Positions 1-9,833 of a stretch of 33,056 nt of DNA are shown here, one piece after another. The stretch is from Sergeia podlipaevii (taxonomy: Eukaryota > Euglenozoa > Kinetoplastea > Trypanosomatida > Trypanosomatidae). The notes under the pieces were generated by a model. The model was not told the DNA's origin and did not search any database. It worked only from the letters and a program-made list of their open reading frames with translations. Position numbers and translations under genes: made by a program. The stretch is taken from contig JASANZ010002013.1 in assembly GCA_030849805.1 (NCBI GenBank), positions 1 to 33,056 on the forward strand, in the 5' to 3' direction. The first letter of the stretch is position 1; every line of letters starts with the position of its first letter.

Positions 1-855
1 CTATTTTTTTCTTTTTTCTTTTCAGTTGTTGTTGTGCCTATCTCTCTTTTTTTTTTTTTCTGTATTAAATCATTATTATTATTATTATTATTACTTGTTC
101 TTCTTGCTCAAAGAAAAGCTTAAAAAAAAATAATAATAATGTGAAAGAGGGAAGCTTTGTGTTCGATCGGTGTACAGTGTGAGGTCACCACAAAGAAGAA
201 AAGCACTCTTCGAAAAGGTTATGGATTGTGTTTTTGGTCTGCGTCGCTATTTGTATCTCTAACAACAACAAACAAACAAAAAAAAAAGGATGACGAATCT
301 CTAGTACTTCGTAAACACAGATCATGAGGTGGCGCAATATATATATTTCCAAATGGGAAAATGTTGCCCTGTTTTTCTCGTGGTCACTACTATTATCGTT
401 ATTATTTTGTGAGCTCTACTACTACCACTACTTCAGACACTCCGTGTTTGCAACCACCTGTGATGAAGCTAACTGAAGAATGATATTTTTTTTTAGTTAT
501 TTTTTAAAGAAAAAAAAAATGTTCTTTTGTTCTCCAAATCATAGTGTGGATCTTTATTGTTGATTCTCTGTTGTTAAAAAAAAAAAAGTCAAGTCTTTGA
601 TTGTTTTCTTTTCTTTTTCTTCTTCTCTCATTAAAATAAAAAAAAAGAATTTTTTTTTCTTGGTTAGTTTCAAGAAGAAATTTAGGTAAAGCAATAAAGC
701 AAAGGAGAATAATTAGAGAGCAGTTGGTGTGTGTGTGCTCTCGTTTGTTGCCCCCTCTTATCTGTTGAAGTAGCACTCACTATAGTGCACTATAAGGCAT
801 AAAAAGGTTGCGTAGTTTCGTGTGTATAATTATATATATATATTGCACAAGTAGC
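1..855. other. Intergenic spacer upstream of the MORN-kinase gene
   Basis: I see no gene here. The stretch is T-rich and A-rich with (ATT)n at about 69-92, A-runs and short AT repeats. The first 25 bases are a pyrimidine tract ending in CAG (AG at 24-25), which has the form of a trans-splice acceptor, but no credible ORF follows it within several hundred bases. Open frames on either strand are lysine/phenylalanine-rich readings of homopolymers. The end of the preceding gene must lie left of the window. Confidence 0.7.
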
Positions 856-896
856 TTGTTGTTGTTGTTGTTGTTGTTGTTTTGCACATCTATTAG
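856..896 (+). promoter_or_regulatory. Predicted spliced-leader acceptor for the MORN-kinase gene
   Basis: A TTG/GTT repeat (856-883) is followed by the first downstream AG at 895-896. No ATG occurs between this AG and the start codon at 1068, giving a 171-nt leader. The tract is U-rich but broken by G every third base, so it is not a classical polypyrimidine tract. The site is therefore a reasonable but unproven call. Confidence 0.45.
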
Positions 897-914
897 AAAC
901 ACAACAGCATACTC

Positions 915-942
915 CACACACACACACACACACACACACACA
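915..942. repeat. (CA)14 microsatellite in the presumed 5' leader
   Basis: A pure CA dinucleotide run lies in the predicted 5' leader of the MORN-kinase mRNA. Confidence 0.9.
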
Positions 943-994
943 AGCGTGCACACACAGGTGCTACAGATTGAGTGTGAGTGAGTGTGAGTGTAAG

Positions 995-1060
995 TGAGAG
1001 AGAGAGAGAGAGAGAGAACGACGATATATCAATATATATCAATATATATCGTGTGTCTGT
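995..1060. repeat. (GA)n run and ATATATCAAT tandem repeat in the 5' leader
   Basis: A (GA)n run at about 996-1018 is followed by a short tandem repeat with unit ATATATCAAT at about 1022-1050. Both end just before the start codon at 1068. Confidence 0.85.
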
Positions 1061-1067
1061 GCGAATT

Positions 1068-3488
1068 ATGGCATCCTACACCACGAGCACAGCCTCTGGC
1101 AGCCCCATCACCTTCACCACTGCAAAACCGATGGCTGTGCCTAGCTCTAGCGCAGATATGGCACACAGTGAACCGGCCGCCGCCGCCGCCGCAGCAGCAG
1201 CAGCAGCACCAACCAAAGCAGTTTACGGCAACGACATCGCGCACGCTCTCTCCTCATCACTTTTGCAGCAACAGGGAGATGTTCGTGGGGACGTTCAGCA
1301 TGATCCTGATCAACCACCTGGTGTCGCGGCAGCGGCAGGGGCTGGAAATCATACAATCCTTTCTCCTCTCGTGGGTGTCTCGAGCGGCACACCGATGTCT
1401 CCTCCCGGTAGCTACATAGGTAACCAAAGAGGGAGCGGTGCTGGTGGCAGCAGCGCCAGTTTCGCACGTCACAGTGGTTCCTATGGCATATTTGACGTCA
1501 ACGGCAACCCGATTGCCGCTCAGAGCGTGGAGTACAAGGGGGTCCTCCTAGCCCCAGGAATAGAACAAATCCAGTTTGATGAAGGCTACTACGTTGGCAC
1601 GGTAGACACCAACGGCGCCATGGCTGGTTACGGTAAGGCCACGTGGACGAGTGGGGACACCTACGAAGGCGAGTGGTTGAACGATCGCATGCACGGTAGG
1701 GGTCAATACACGTGGGCCGATGGCGATTATTATAAGGGCGAATACGACGACGGGTACATGTGTGGCTATGGCGAGATGAAGGACTCCACTGGCATGTACG
1801 TGGGCGAGTGGGCCGACGATGTGCGCCAGGGGAAAGGAAAAATGGTATACGAGGGTGGCAACGTGTACGATGGCGAGTGGCTTGCTGGGATGCGGCATGG
1901 GCAGGGCCGCCTCACGGAACCTGGGAGTAGGACTACCTACGAGGGCGAATTCGTACGTAATGAGAAGGAAGGCAAAGGCATTCAGACCAACAGCGACGGT
2001 GACATTTACGAGGGCGAGTTCATGAATGGTAATCCGAATGGCCGAGGAACTTATATATGGTCAGATGGCGCCAAATACGTTGGCTCCTTCAAAGACGGAC
2101 TCAAGCATGGTGAAGGGTGTGAGTGGCTGGCGAACGGCGACTGGATTGCTGGCAACTTCATCAATGGCGAACACGACCACCAACAGGCCATTCACAAGGC
2201 GGTTGCGACGGACTTCACGGAAGAGGAGCTGCCTGACAGTGTGAGCGCGGCGCTACAGCCGCTAGATGCAGAGATGTTGAAGAGCCTCGCTAACGTCGCT
2301 GCGGCACTTGCGGAAGGAAAGATGATTGCAGTGATTGATCATAACAGCAACGGTGGGGCTGGCAGCAATGCCAGTTGTAGCAAAAATAAATACAATAGTT
2401 CAAGTGCTAGCGACGAGGATGAAGAAACATCCGCAATTCAGAAGGACTCGGCTGCGATCAGCGCAAGGCAAAATGCCCAAGCGTCGACCAGCGACATGGA
2501 TAACACTACTACGCTTGACAGCACAGGAGCAAGTAACAAGGGTAACGCCAAGAGGGCACTCGCGGCGGGTGCGCTAGCTCGTGCCTTAATGCAGAAGCCG
2601 ATTCTTCTTTCCGCAAAGGACCTTGAGGGGTGTACGAGGCTTAAAATTATTGGCAAGGGCAGTTTTGGTGCCGTCTACGAGACCCTGCTTGCGAACGGGC
2701 GTACAGTGTGCTGCAAGGTGATCGAGCTAGGCTCTATCACGAATCGAGAGGAGCTAGACAAGCTACAGAATGAAATTGCGCTCATGCAGCGGCTGCATCA
2801 CCCCAATATCGTTCAATATTACGGTAGCCAGGAGGACAAGACGGGGAACACGCTCAACATTTTTATGGAGTTTATTAGTGGAGGAAGCCTCAACAGCTTT
2901 GTGAAGAAGTTCAAGAAGATTCCGTTGCAGACGATGAGGCAGTGGACGTATCAGATGGTGTGCGGAGTGAAGTACCTGCATGAGTGCGGGATTGTTCATC
3001 GTGACATCAAAGGCGATAACGTACTGGTCTCCATTGACGGCATTGTGAAGCTAGTAGACTTCGGCTGCAGCAAGTCTATTGATGACGTATGTAGCGCGAC
3101 GCATGGCTGTCAAACGATGGTCGGCACGCCGTATTGGATGGCGCCGGAGGTAATCAAGTGCGAGGCAGGGGGTTATGGCATGAAGAGTGACATATGGTCT
3201 GTTGGGTGCACTATGGTAGAAATGATAACTGGCCGTCCGCCGTGGCCAGAGTGCAACTCTATGTGGGCGGCGGTCTACAAAATCGCAAACTCCACGGGTC
3301 TTCCTACTGAAATTCCTAAAGACCTCGACCCCCAGTTGATGAATATGCTCGAGAGGTGCTTTGAGCGTGAACCACGGAGGCGGCCTACGGCGGCGCAGCT
3401 CCTGCAACACCCGTTCCTTGCCGGGGTGACTGCTCCAACGGCGTCGGAGAGCAACAATGCTGAGTGCGGGGAGAATGACGCTGGTTGA
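1068..3488 (+). CDS. MORN-repeat / STE11-like serine-threonine protein kinase fusion (806 aa)
   Basis: Seen: eight consecutive MORN repeats (residues about 174-362; units such as YEGEWLNDRMHGRGQY), a low-complexity acidic/Ser/Asn linker, then a complete protein kinase domain (about 523-784). The kinase has the glycine loop GKGSFGAVY (529-537), the conserved Lys550 in CCKVIEL, HRD catalytic Asp646 in HRDIKGDN, DFG (664-666) and GTPYWMAPE (APE 692-694). No catalytic residue is missing. The activation segment and the following subdomains resemble the STE11/MEKK group. The N-terminus has a poly-Ala tract. The open frame extends upstream only through a GTG and repeat-coded residues, so ATG 1068, the first ATG after the predicted acceptor, is chosen. 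Known of the families: MORN repeats bind membranes or scaffold proteins and STE11 kinases activate MAPK kinases. Inferred: a kinase tethered to membrane or cytoskeleton. The substrate is unknown. Confidence 0.9.
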   Translation: MASYTTSTASGSPITFTTAKPMAVPSSSADMAHSEPAAAAAAAAAAAPTKAVYGNDIAHALSSSLLQQQGDVRGDVQHDPDQPPGVAAAAGAGNHTILSPLVGVSSGTPMSPPGSYIGNQRGSGAGGSSASFARHSGSYGIFDVNGNPIAAQSVEYKGVLLAPGIEQIQFDEGYYVGTVDTNGAMAGYGKATWTSGDTYEGEWLNDRMHGRGQYTWADGDYYKGEYDDGYMCGYGEMKDSTGMYVGEWADDVRQGKGKMVYEGGNVYDGEWLAGMRHGQGRLTEPGSRTTYEGEFVRNEKEGKGIQTNSDGDIYEGEFMNGNPNGRGTYIWSDGAKYVGSFKDGLKHGEGCEWLANGDWIAGNFINGEHDHQQAIHKAVATDFTEEELPDSVSAALQPLDAEMLKSLANVAAALAEGKMIAVIDHNSNGGAGSNASCSKNKYNSSSASDEDEETSAIQKDSAAISARQNAQASTSDMDNTTTLDSTGASNKGNAKRALAAGALARALMQKPILLSAKDLEGCTRLKIIGKGSFGAVYETLLANGRTVCCKVIELGSITNREELDKLQNEIALMQRLHHPNIVQYYGSQEDKTGNTLNIFMEFISGGSLNSFVKKFKKIPLQTMRQWTYQMVCGVKYLHECGIVHRDIKGDNVLVSIDGIVKLVDFGCSKSIDDVCSATHGCQTMVGTPYWMAPEVIKCEAGGYGMKSDIWSVGCTMVEMITGRPPWPECNSMWAAVYKIANSTGLPTEIPKDLDPQLMNMLERCFEREPRRRPTAAQLLQHPFLAGVTAPTASESNNAECGENDAG

Positions 3489-6061
3489 GCAAGATGTTTG
3501 TGTTTCACTAGGATGAATAAGGAAAGAAATGGTAAGGGGATGAGTTTTGTTTGTTTTCATTTTTGATTATTTTTATTTTGACATAACAAAAAGATGGTTG
3601 TTGCTGTTGATGTTGCTACATATATATATATATGTAAGGAGTGCACATTAGATTTACAGATGGGCAACAAGAAATGAAGCATGCGGGAGGTCGGATGGAT
3701 GGATATATAATTATATTTATTTATTTACTTTGGTGATTGTTGCGACAGGAATAAGAAAAAAAAAAACGATAATAGCAAGAGAGGGAAAGGGAAAAGTAGC
3801 AAGTGTACTGATAACGCCCCACTGGCATTTATACATTTATATACACATTTATATACTCGTCTTGTATGAGTGAGGCGGATGGGCAATAACACGTGTTCCA
3901 TTCTTTGCTATTACTATTACAGTTCATGTGTTTATTGTTATTGTATTATATCATTATTATTATTATTATTATTATTTTGTTGTTATTGTGTGTGTGTGTG
4001 TGAATGCACTGTGATGCACGTATAAATATATATATACATTGTGGTATCTTTAGTAGTGTCTTCAATAAATGCATTGTTTGTGCGCCAGGGGATGAATGAC
4101 TGGGGGGGGGTAATATTGTTTTACTCTTTTTTTTCGTGTGTGTGTGTGTGTGTGTGTTTGCTTGAATTCTTGTGGAAACAAGCGCAGGCTCCAGTCTGCT
4201 TTGGCTCTTGAACCCAAGTTATGATCATTATCATTGGCATCAATGTTTTATCTCTTTATTTATTGTTGTGTGTTTGTATACGCGTTTGTCTGCCTTCTTG
4301 TTGATTTCCTTTCCCAATTTGGCGGATTTTCTCTTATTATTATTATTACTATTGTTATTATTGTGCTGCTGTTGTTGCTTTTTTTTTGCTTTTTTTTTTT
4401 GATATTGTGCTATATATATAGTGACACAGATAACTGGCCCTACTCCTTTGTCCTCCTTAATTATATATATATTGCTGTTGTTGTTGCTGCTGCTGTATAC
4501 CAAATTTTTTTTTAAAAAAAAAGGAGAGGCCAGTGAGTAGCATCCATATTCAGCTGTTCATATATATATATATATATAATTTATACACAAAGAAAATAAA
4601 AACGTTTGGACAAGGGGGGGAAACAAAAACATTCCTGTTTCTTCAGATTTTATCGCTTTATTATTTAAATATATTTTGTCTTTTCTCTTTCCTTCATTTT
4701 ATCATTACTTTTTTTCTTCAGAGAAAAAAAAAAATAGAGGAGTGGGTGGTGTATACCGACCTATATATATGGTTATATATATATACATCACTATGAATGA
4801 TCATGAGCCATCTCCTTTCATTACGGAAATGGGGGGAGAGAGGAAGAAAAGAAAAAGAAAATGAGCAGTTGATGACGAAAGAAAGAAAACAAATTGCAAA
4901 TGATGGTTTATATATCCGTGTGTGTGTATGCAAACAAAAAAAAAATGTGTGATTGGTTTTTTTTTTCTTCTCTTATTATTATTTTTTTTTTCTGCTCTTG
5001 TACTAACTTATTGTTGTTCTTGTTTGTTGTCAGCATTGCTTTTTTGCTTCTATATATATTATAGTTATCATTATTATATAAAGAATTTGTTGTTACTTGA
5101 GGTCCCTCTTGCTACTCTCATTTACTCCTTCAAATGATGTTGATGGTCTTCAAACTTTTTTTTTTAAAGCTTCCATGGAAGGACGTGTGTGTGTGAGAGA
5201 GAGAGAGAAAAAGAGAAAACAAAGAAAGCTTTCATGACGGAATGAATGAGGGAGTGCGAGGTTGCATGAACTCTTCTTCCTTATTTATTTGTTTTTTTGC
5301 TTGCGCCACGGTGGCGGCAAATTGTAACTTGAACAACAGCAACAACGAAAATAAATACTGAATAGAAAGGAATTGTCTAGACGGCAGCGAGTGCGGATGT
5401 GTTTTTGGAGATGTTACTGACACACTCTACCGTCCGTGCACCCTTCACTAGGGTACTTAATGTTCTTCGGGGGATATAGTTATGTGTTTCCTTCTTTTTT
5501 TTTTTTTGTACACTGCAGCAGACTACGAAATCATTGTTCAAAAATAAATAAAAATGACTCCCAATTGTTGTTGTTTTTTTTTCCTTATTTACTTTTCAAT
5601 ATTTATATATAATTGATATTTTAGTAGTAGGTGACCCTTTTTTTTTTCCTTTCGTGTGGATATACATAGGTGTTCACAGTACATTCACATACACGCACTC
5701 ATACATATCTATATATATAGAAAGATTGAGAAACAGTATTACTGTGTGATATTCATCATCATCTTTTCTTAAATTGCTTTTTTTTGGCTATATAGCTTTA
5801 TTGCGTTCCAAGTTCAACATTTGCACATATATACATATATATATATATACATATTAGAGAAGAGTATATATATATTCTTGACCACATTATTTTTTATTTT
5901 AATTGCTTACAGAAAATAGGGGAAGGAAAAAAAAAATCCCTGTTACACCGTTTATAGAAGCACTCATCGAGTACTACGTATTCGTCAGAAATATATAAAT
6001 TAAGAGGAAACCAAGAAAGAAAGAAAAAAATACGATACGTAAAAAGAAAAGCAGTGTTTTG
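3489..6061. other. 2.6-kb gene-free spacer
   Basis: No coding region is supported. The spacer holds (TTA)n about 3953-3976, (TG)n about 3989-4002 and 4136-4157, (TA)n about 4560-4579, a T9A9 junction at 4505-4522, many T-runs and several short AT repeats. One stretch, about 5221-5475, has more complex sequence, including an imperfect inverted repeat near 5300-5322, but no ATG-started ORF of note and no tRNA boxes. Confidence 0.75.
4505..4522. repeat. T9A9 homopolymer palindrome
   Basis: Nine T directly followed by nine A, then GG. This is the same T9A9GG arrangement that occurs immediately before the metallophosphatase start codon at 15286. Confidence 0.85.
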
Positions 6062-6110
6062 TTTTTTCTTTCTTTCTTTCTTTCTCTACCTCTTTCTTTT
6101 TTTTTTTCAG
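6062..6110 (+). promoter_or_regulatory. Predicted spliced-leader acceptor for SMC2
   Basis: A nearly unbroken C/T tract of about 47 nt ends in CAG (AG at 6109-6110). The start codon is at 6119, so the leader beyond the spliced leader would be only 8 nt. A second AG (6115-6116) is even closer. This is the most canonical acceptor in the window. Confidence 0.75.
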
Positions 6111-6118
6111 TTTTAGAC

Positions 6119-9100
6119 ATGCGCGTCAAGAGCATCGTGATCGATGGGTTCAAGTCCTATGCGCACAGGAAGGAGTTGGCAGATCTCAGCTCCCACTTTA
6201 ATGCCATCACAGGTCTCAACGGTAGCGGAAAGTCGAACATCTTCGACGCCATCTGCTTTGTCATGGGCATTACCAATCTCAAACGTGTCCGTGCTGAGGA
6301 TCCGCGAGAGTTGATCTTTCGTGCCGGCACCACCGGCGTGCACGCCGCACGGGTGACGCTGGAATTCATTAATGACGACCCCGCGACCGCCCCACCAGGC
6401 TACAGCTGCGAGGACTACCCGGTCATCACCATTGGTCGTCAGATCAAGCTCGGAGGAAAGCAGCAGTTCTTCTTCAACAACACCGTCTCCATGCAGAGCA
6501 AGGTGAAGCGCTTCTTTGAAAGCATCAGTCTTAATGTCGATAACCCGCACTTCATGGTATTGCAGGGCACCGTGCATAAGCTCATCGGCATGCGCTCGCA
6601 GGACATTCTCGCTCTTATTGAAGAGGCAGTAGGCACGAAGGCGTTCGACCACCGCCGCCGCACCGCGGAGACACTTATCCGTAATAAAGAAAAGAAAATT
6701 GAGGAGATCGACGCTAACATTGAAACACAAATCGGCCCAATGCTAGAGGCGATGAAGGCGGACCAGGAGGAGTACCGCCGCTTTATGACCATTAGTGAGG
6801 GCTTAGAAGGACGTCGCAAGTTCCGCATCGCGTTCGAGTATGCGGAGCGCGGCAAACAGCTAGAGGAGCGCGAACGCATCTGTGAGTCACGCAGAAGTGA
6901 TGTCTCCATGGCCAAGGCACAGCTCTCCGCAATCCCAGAGCAAGAAGATGAGCTAACGAGACGCTTGATGAAGCTTCAGGACAGCCTCGGCGCCCCCTCT
7001 GAGGCTGCTATCGCACTGCACGAAGAAGAAGGCGAGCTGAAGAAATCGCTGGGGCGAGTGCACGCGCAGCTGGATGGCTGCGCCAAGGCGCTCAAGCAGG
7101 TCGAAGGGCAGCTCAAGTCGTTGCATAAAGAAAAGGAGAGACAGGTTAAGTCGCAGAAAGCGTTTGAGGAGCGCCGCGGGCAGCACGAAGCCCTTCTCGC
7201 GAGTATCAAAGAAGAGAAGGAGCGAGTAACAAAACTCAAGCAGGCGCTGCGTCTCGTACAATCCGGCGTACGCGCCGGCACATCAGGCGTGTCTTTGGAG
7301 GAAGAGCGAAGTCAACTAGAGATGCGACTGATTCAACTCGAGGCCGCAGCTCGCAGAGGCACCGAAACAGCCGCAGATCTGCAAGAGCAACTCACGCGAC
7401 TGAGGCAGTCTAGCAAGAAGGAGGCTGGCGCGCGGGCAGAGCTAGAAAGAGAAGTGAGCGCGGCGGCATCCTCGCTGGCAGCGATGGAAAAGCAGTACAC
7501 GCCACTTTCAGAGAAGGAAAGACGCCGGGATGCAGTAGATGAGCGCGTCCGCGATGCGAAGCAGGAGTACCAACGCGCCTATGAGGCCTTCCAGCGTGAA
7601 AGTGGCTCGAGGTCGTTCGACCTTGACTACAACCGTCGTGCATGCCAGGCAGACATAGAGTCCCAGGTGCTTGGTAGAGTCGGGGAGCTGGTCTACCCAG
7701 CGGACGCCAAATACTCGACCGCGCTCATGGTCGGTGCGCAGTCGCAGCTGCTGCGTGTCGTTGTTCAGACGGATGCGGTTGCTGAGGAAATCATTCGAGC
7801 TGGGCTGCGGCAGCGGACTTCTTTTCTGGCGCTGAATAAACTTCCACCGCCCCGCGTGATAGAGCGGAGCAAGGTGGAGGAGGCAGAGAAGGTGGCGAAG
7901 CGGATGGGTGGGTTCGTCTACGTCGCCAAGGACTTGGCTGCTATAAAGAACAGCAATTATAGTAGCAACAGTAGCCACGACGCAGACACATTCTCCTCGG
8001 CTTCTCTTCGCACGCTCGCTGATCACGTCTATGGGAATTTCTTTGTTTGCACGAACTTGGCGCTTGCGCAGGAGCTCGCCTACAGGCCTGAGATCAAGGT
8101 GAAGGCCGTCACCGTTGATGGTGAGATCGCGGAGCCAAATGGGCTCATGACTGGTGGCAGCACGGCGCAGCTTCGCGACGTGTTCGCCGAGCTGCGCAGT
8201 CACGAGGAACGCCGCGCACCGCTTACTCGGTTGCAAGCGAAGGTGCAGAGTCTTGAACAGGAGTACCACACGCTGCGTCAGGAGCTGCTCGCCAAGCAGG
8301 ACGTCTTGTACGCGTACAAGGACGCGGAAGAGCGGCTTGAAATAGCGAAGCAGCGCTTGCAGCTTGCCACCGGCGGTGGTGCTGGCGGAGCTGCTGGTGG
8401 TGGTGGTGGTGGTGAGCTTGGTGGTACTGCTGAAGTGGAGGTGGCGCTTGAGAAGCTGGCGGGCGAGATGGCAGAGAACAAGGGAGAGGCGGCGAAACTA
8501 CGTGCACGCCGCGCCGAACTCGAGTCGGAGGCCTCGGTCGACGTGGAAAGCTCTTGTAAGCAGCTGCAGAAGGAGCTCGCCACCGCGGAAGCGCATGTCG
8601 CGAAGCTGAGCAAGGAAGAAGCTGCTGGAGCCGCCGAGTTTGAGACACTGGAGGCTGACATGGAGCAGCAAGCTGCAGATCTCGCCTCCAAGACACGCGA
8701 GGCTGAGGAGGAGCTCGCGCAGCAACAGCGAAGCAAGGTACAACTGATGAGTGAGCTGGAGAACGCCACGCAGCTCGTGGAATCCGTGAAGGAGCGCATC
8801 CGCAAGACGGAGGAGCAGCGGCAGCGACTTGAACGCGAGATTGAGGAGACCCAGGAGGATCTTACTCGTCTCACAGAGAAGAAGGCGACGCTTGACAACG
8901 TCGTCAAGAACGCTGAGGTAGACCTGCGCGAGGACAACAAGGTCATGGAGGAGCTTCGTCGTTTCCTACGCGATGAAGAGCGCAGACACGTGTGGATCGC
9001 AGCGGAAAAAGTGACGTTCGGCGATGCAAGCGGCCCTTATTATTTTTCAGATTCAGCGCGCACCGCAGCAGCGCTTCAGGGACTACGTGAGGCTGAGGCT

Positions 9101-9808
9101 CAAGCTGCCGTGATGTCGCAGAAGATGAACAAGAAGAGCACGATCCTCTACGAAGATAGGAAGAAGGAATACGATGAGCTTGTCAAGCAACGCTCTGCAT
9201 TGGGAGAGGATAAGGAGGCAATTCAAGCGTGCATCCTCGGCATCGAGGCGAAAAAGTGGCACGCACTCGATCGTATGGTGAGTGTCGTGAGCAACATCTT
9301 TGGCAAACTATTCTCCACCTGTCTGCCTGGCACCGCCGCGCAGCTCGTCGAGGAGCGAAACGAAAATGGTCATCTCTCTGGCCTTGGTGTGCGTGTGCTT
9401 TTCAATGGAAAGCCAAAAGAGTCTCTAGCGGAACTGAGCGGGGGTCAAAGGTCTCTGCTTGCACTGTGTCTTCTGCTAGCGATCTTACGAGTGCGTCCCG
9501 CCCCAATTTATATCCTCGATGAGGTGGATGCCGCATTAGATCCCAGCCACACGCAGAACATTGGACGCATGTTGCAGCTCTACTTTCCCAACTCTCAGTT
9601 CTTGCTTGTGTCACTGAAAGACGGCATGTTTAACAACGCCAACGTGCTCTATCACATCCGCAACACGCAAGGGTACTCTGAGGTGTCTCGAGTGGAGAAT
9701 CAGATCCCTGGGGGCCGCCATCAGCAGCAGCAGCCACGCGGCAGTAACGGAGACGGCGTGAACTCGGTGTTAGCAGGCTCTGTTGGTCTCGCCACAGTAA
9801 GTGGGTAA
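6119..9808 (+). CDS. SMC2: Structural maintenance of chromosomes protein 2, condensin ATPase subunit (1229 aa)
   Basis: Seen: N-terminal ATPase half with Walker A GLNGSGKSN (residues 32-40) and the family-typical NPHFMVLQGTVHKLIGM stretch followed by ILALIEEAVGT; a coiled coil; a hinge (about 519-681) closing with NGLMTGGS; a second coiled coil; and a C-terminal half with the ABC signature LSGGQ (1106-1110) and Walker B ILDEVDAALD (Asp1134, Glu1135). The N-terminal wording (MRVKSIVIDGFKSYA, FNAITGLNGSGKSNI) matches SMC2 rather than SMC1, 3 or 4. Length is normal for the family. Known role: SMC2 pairs with SMC4 in condensin to compact mitotic chromosomes using ATP. Oddities: an Asn/Ser-rich insert in the hinge (about 610-630), a Gly-rich tract in the second coiled coil (about 751-769) and a Gln/Gly-rich tail. 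ATG 6119 is the first ATG after the acceptor; the open frame upstream is only translated pyrimidine tract. Confidence 0.95.
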   Translation: MRVKSIVIDGFKSYAHRKELADLSSHFNAITGLNGSGKSNIFDAICFVMGITNLKRVRAEDPRELIFRAGTTGVHAARVTLEFINDDPATAPPGYSCEDYPVITIGRQIKLGGKQQFFFNNTVSMQSKVKRFFESISLNVDNPHFMVLQGTVHKLIGMRSQDILALIEEAVGTKAFDHRRRTAETLIRNKEKKIEEIDANIETQIGPMLEAMKADQEEYRRFMTISEGLEGRRKFRIAFEYAERGKQLEERERICESRRSDVSMAKAQLSAIPEQEDELTRRLMKLQDSLGAPSEAAIALHEEEGELKKSLGRVHAQLDGCAKALKQVEGQLKSLHKEKERQVKSQKAFEERRGQHEALLASIKEEKERVTKLKQALRLVQSGVRAGTSGVSLEEERSQLEMRLIQLEAAARRGTETAADLQEQLTRLRQSSKKEAGARAELEREVSAAASSLAAMEKQYTPLSEKERRRDAVDERVRDAKQEYQRAYEAFQRESGSRSFDLDYNRRACQADIESQVLGRVGELVYPADAKYSTALMVGAQSQLLRVVVQTDAVAEEIIRAGLRQRTSFLALNKLPPPRVIERSKVEEAEKVAKRMGGFVYVAKDLAAIKNSNYSSNSSHDADTFSSASLRTLADHVYGNFFVCTNLALAQELAYRPEIKVKAVTVDGEIAEPNGLMTGGSTAQLRDVFAELRSHEERRAPLTRLQAKVQSLEQEYHTLRQELLAKQDVLYAYKDAEERLEIAKQRLQLATGGGAGGAAGGGGGGELGGTAEVEVALEKLAGEMAENKGEAAKLRARRAELESEASVDVESSCKQLQKELATAEAHVAKLSKEEAAGAAEFETLEADMEQQAADLASKTREAEEELAQQQRSKVQLMSELENATQLVESVKERIRKTEEQRQRLEREIEETQEDLTRLTEKKATLDNVVKNAEVDLREDNKVMEELRRFLRDEERRHVWIAAEKVTFGDASGPYYFSDSARTAAALQGLREAEAQAAVMSQKMNKKSTILYEDRKKEYDELVKQRSALGEDKEAIQACILGIEAKKWHALDRMVSVVSNIFGKLFSTCLPGTAAQLVEERNENGHLSGLGVRVLFNGKPKESLAELSGGQRSLLALCLLLAILRVRPAPIYILDEVDAALDPSHTQNIGRMLQLYFPNSQFLLVSLKDGMFNNANVLYHIRNTQGYSEVSRVENQIPGGRHQQQQPRGSNGDGVNSVLAGSVGLATVSG

Positions 9809-9833
9809 TAATAATAATAATATATATATATAC
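9806..9833. repeat. (TAA)5 plus (TA)n repeat containing the SMC2 stop codon
   Basis: The SMC2 stop is the first of five in-frame TAA units (9806-9820), followed by a TA run. Confidence 0.9.

Noticed and set aside
155..195. CTTTGTG/CACAAAG inverted repeat in the first spacer
   Set aside because: Seven-base arms at this spacing are expected many times by chance in 33 kb.
978..1067. N-terminal extension of the MORN-kinase frame from GTG 978
   Set aside because: No ATG in the extension; it encodes repeat-derived residues from the (GA)n and ATATATC repeats, and ATG 1068 is the first ATG after the acceptor.
5232..5423. Minus-strand 63-codon frame with a hydrophobic stretch
   Set aside because: Starts at GTG, no ATG, no homologue recognised, and opposes the transcription direction of the cluster.
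6059..6118. Extension of SMC2 starting at TTG 6059
   Set aside because: It is the translation of the polypyrimidine tract and lies upstream of the splice acceptor; SMC2 homologues begin at the MRVKS-type start.
6113..8946. Long minus-strand open frames within SMC2 (for example 6113-6730, 7508-8269, 8278-8946)
   Set aside because: They mirror a G+C-rich coding strand, have no domain and overlap a confident gene.
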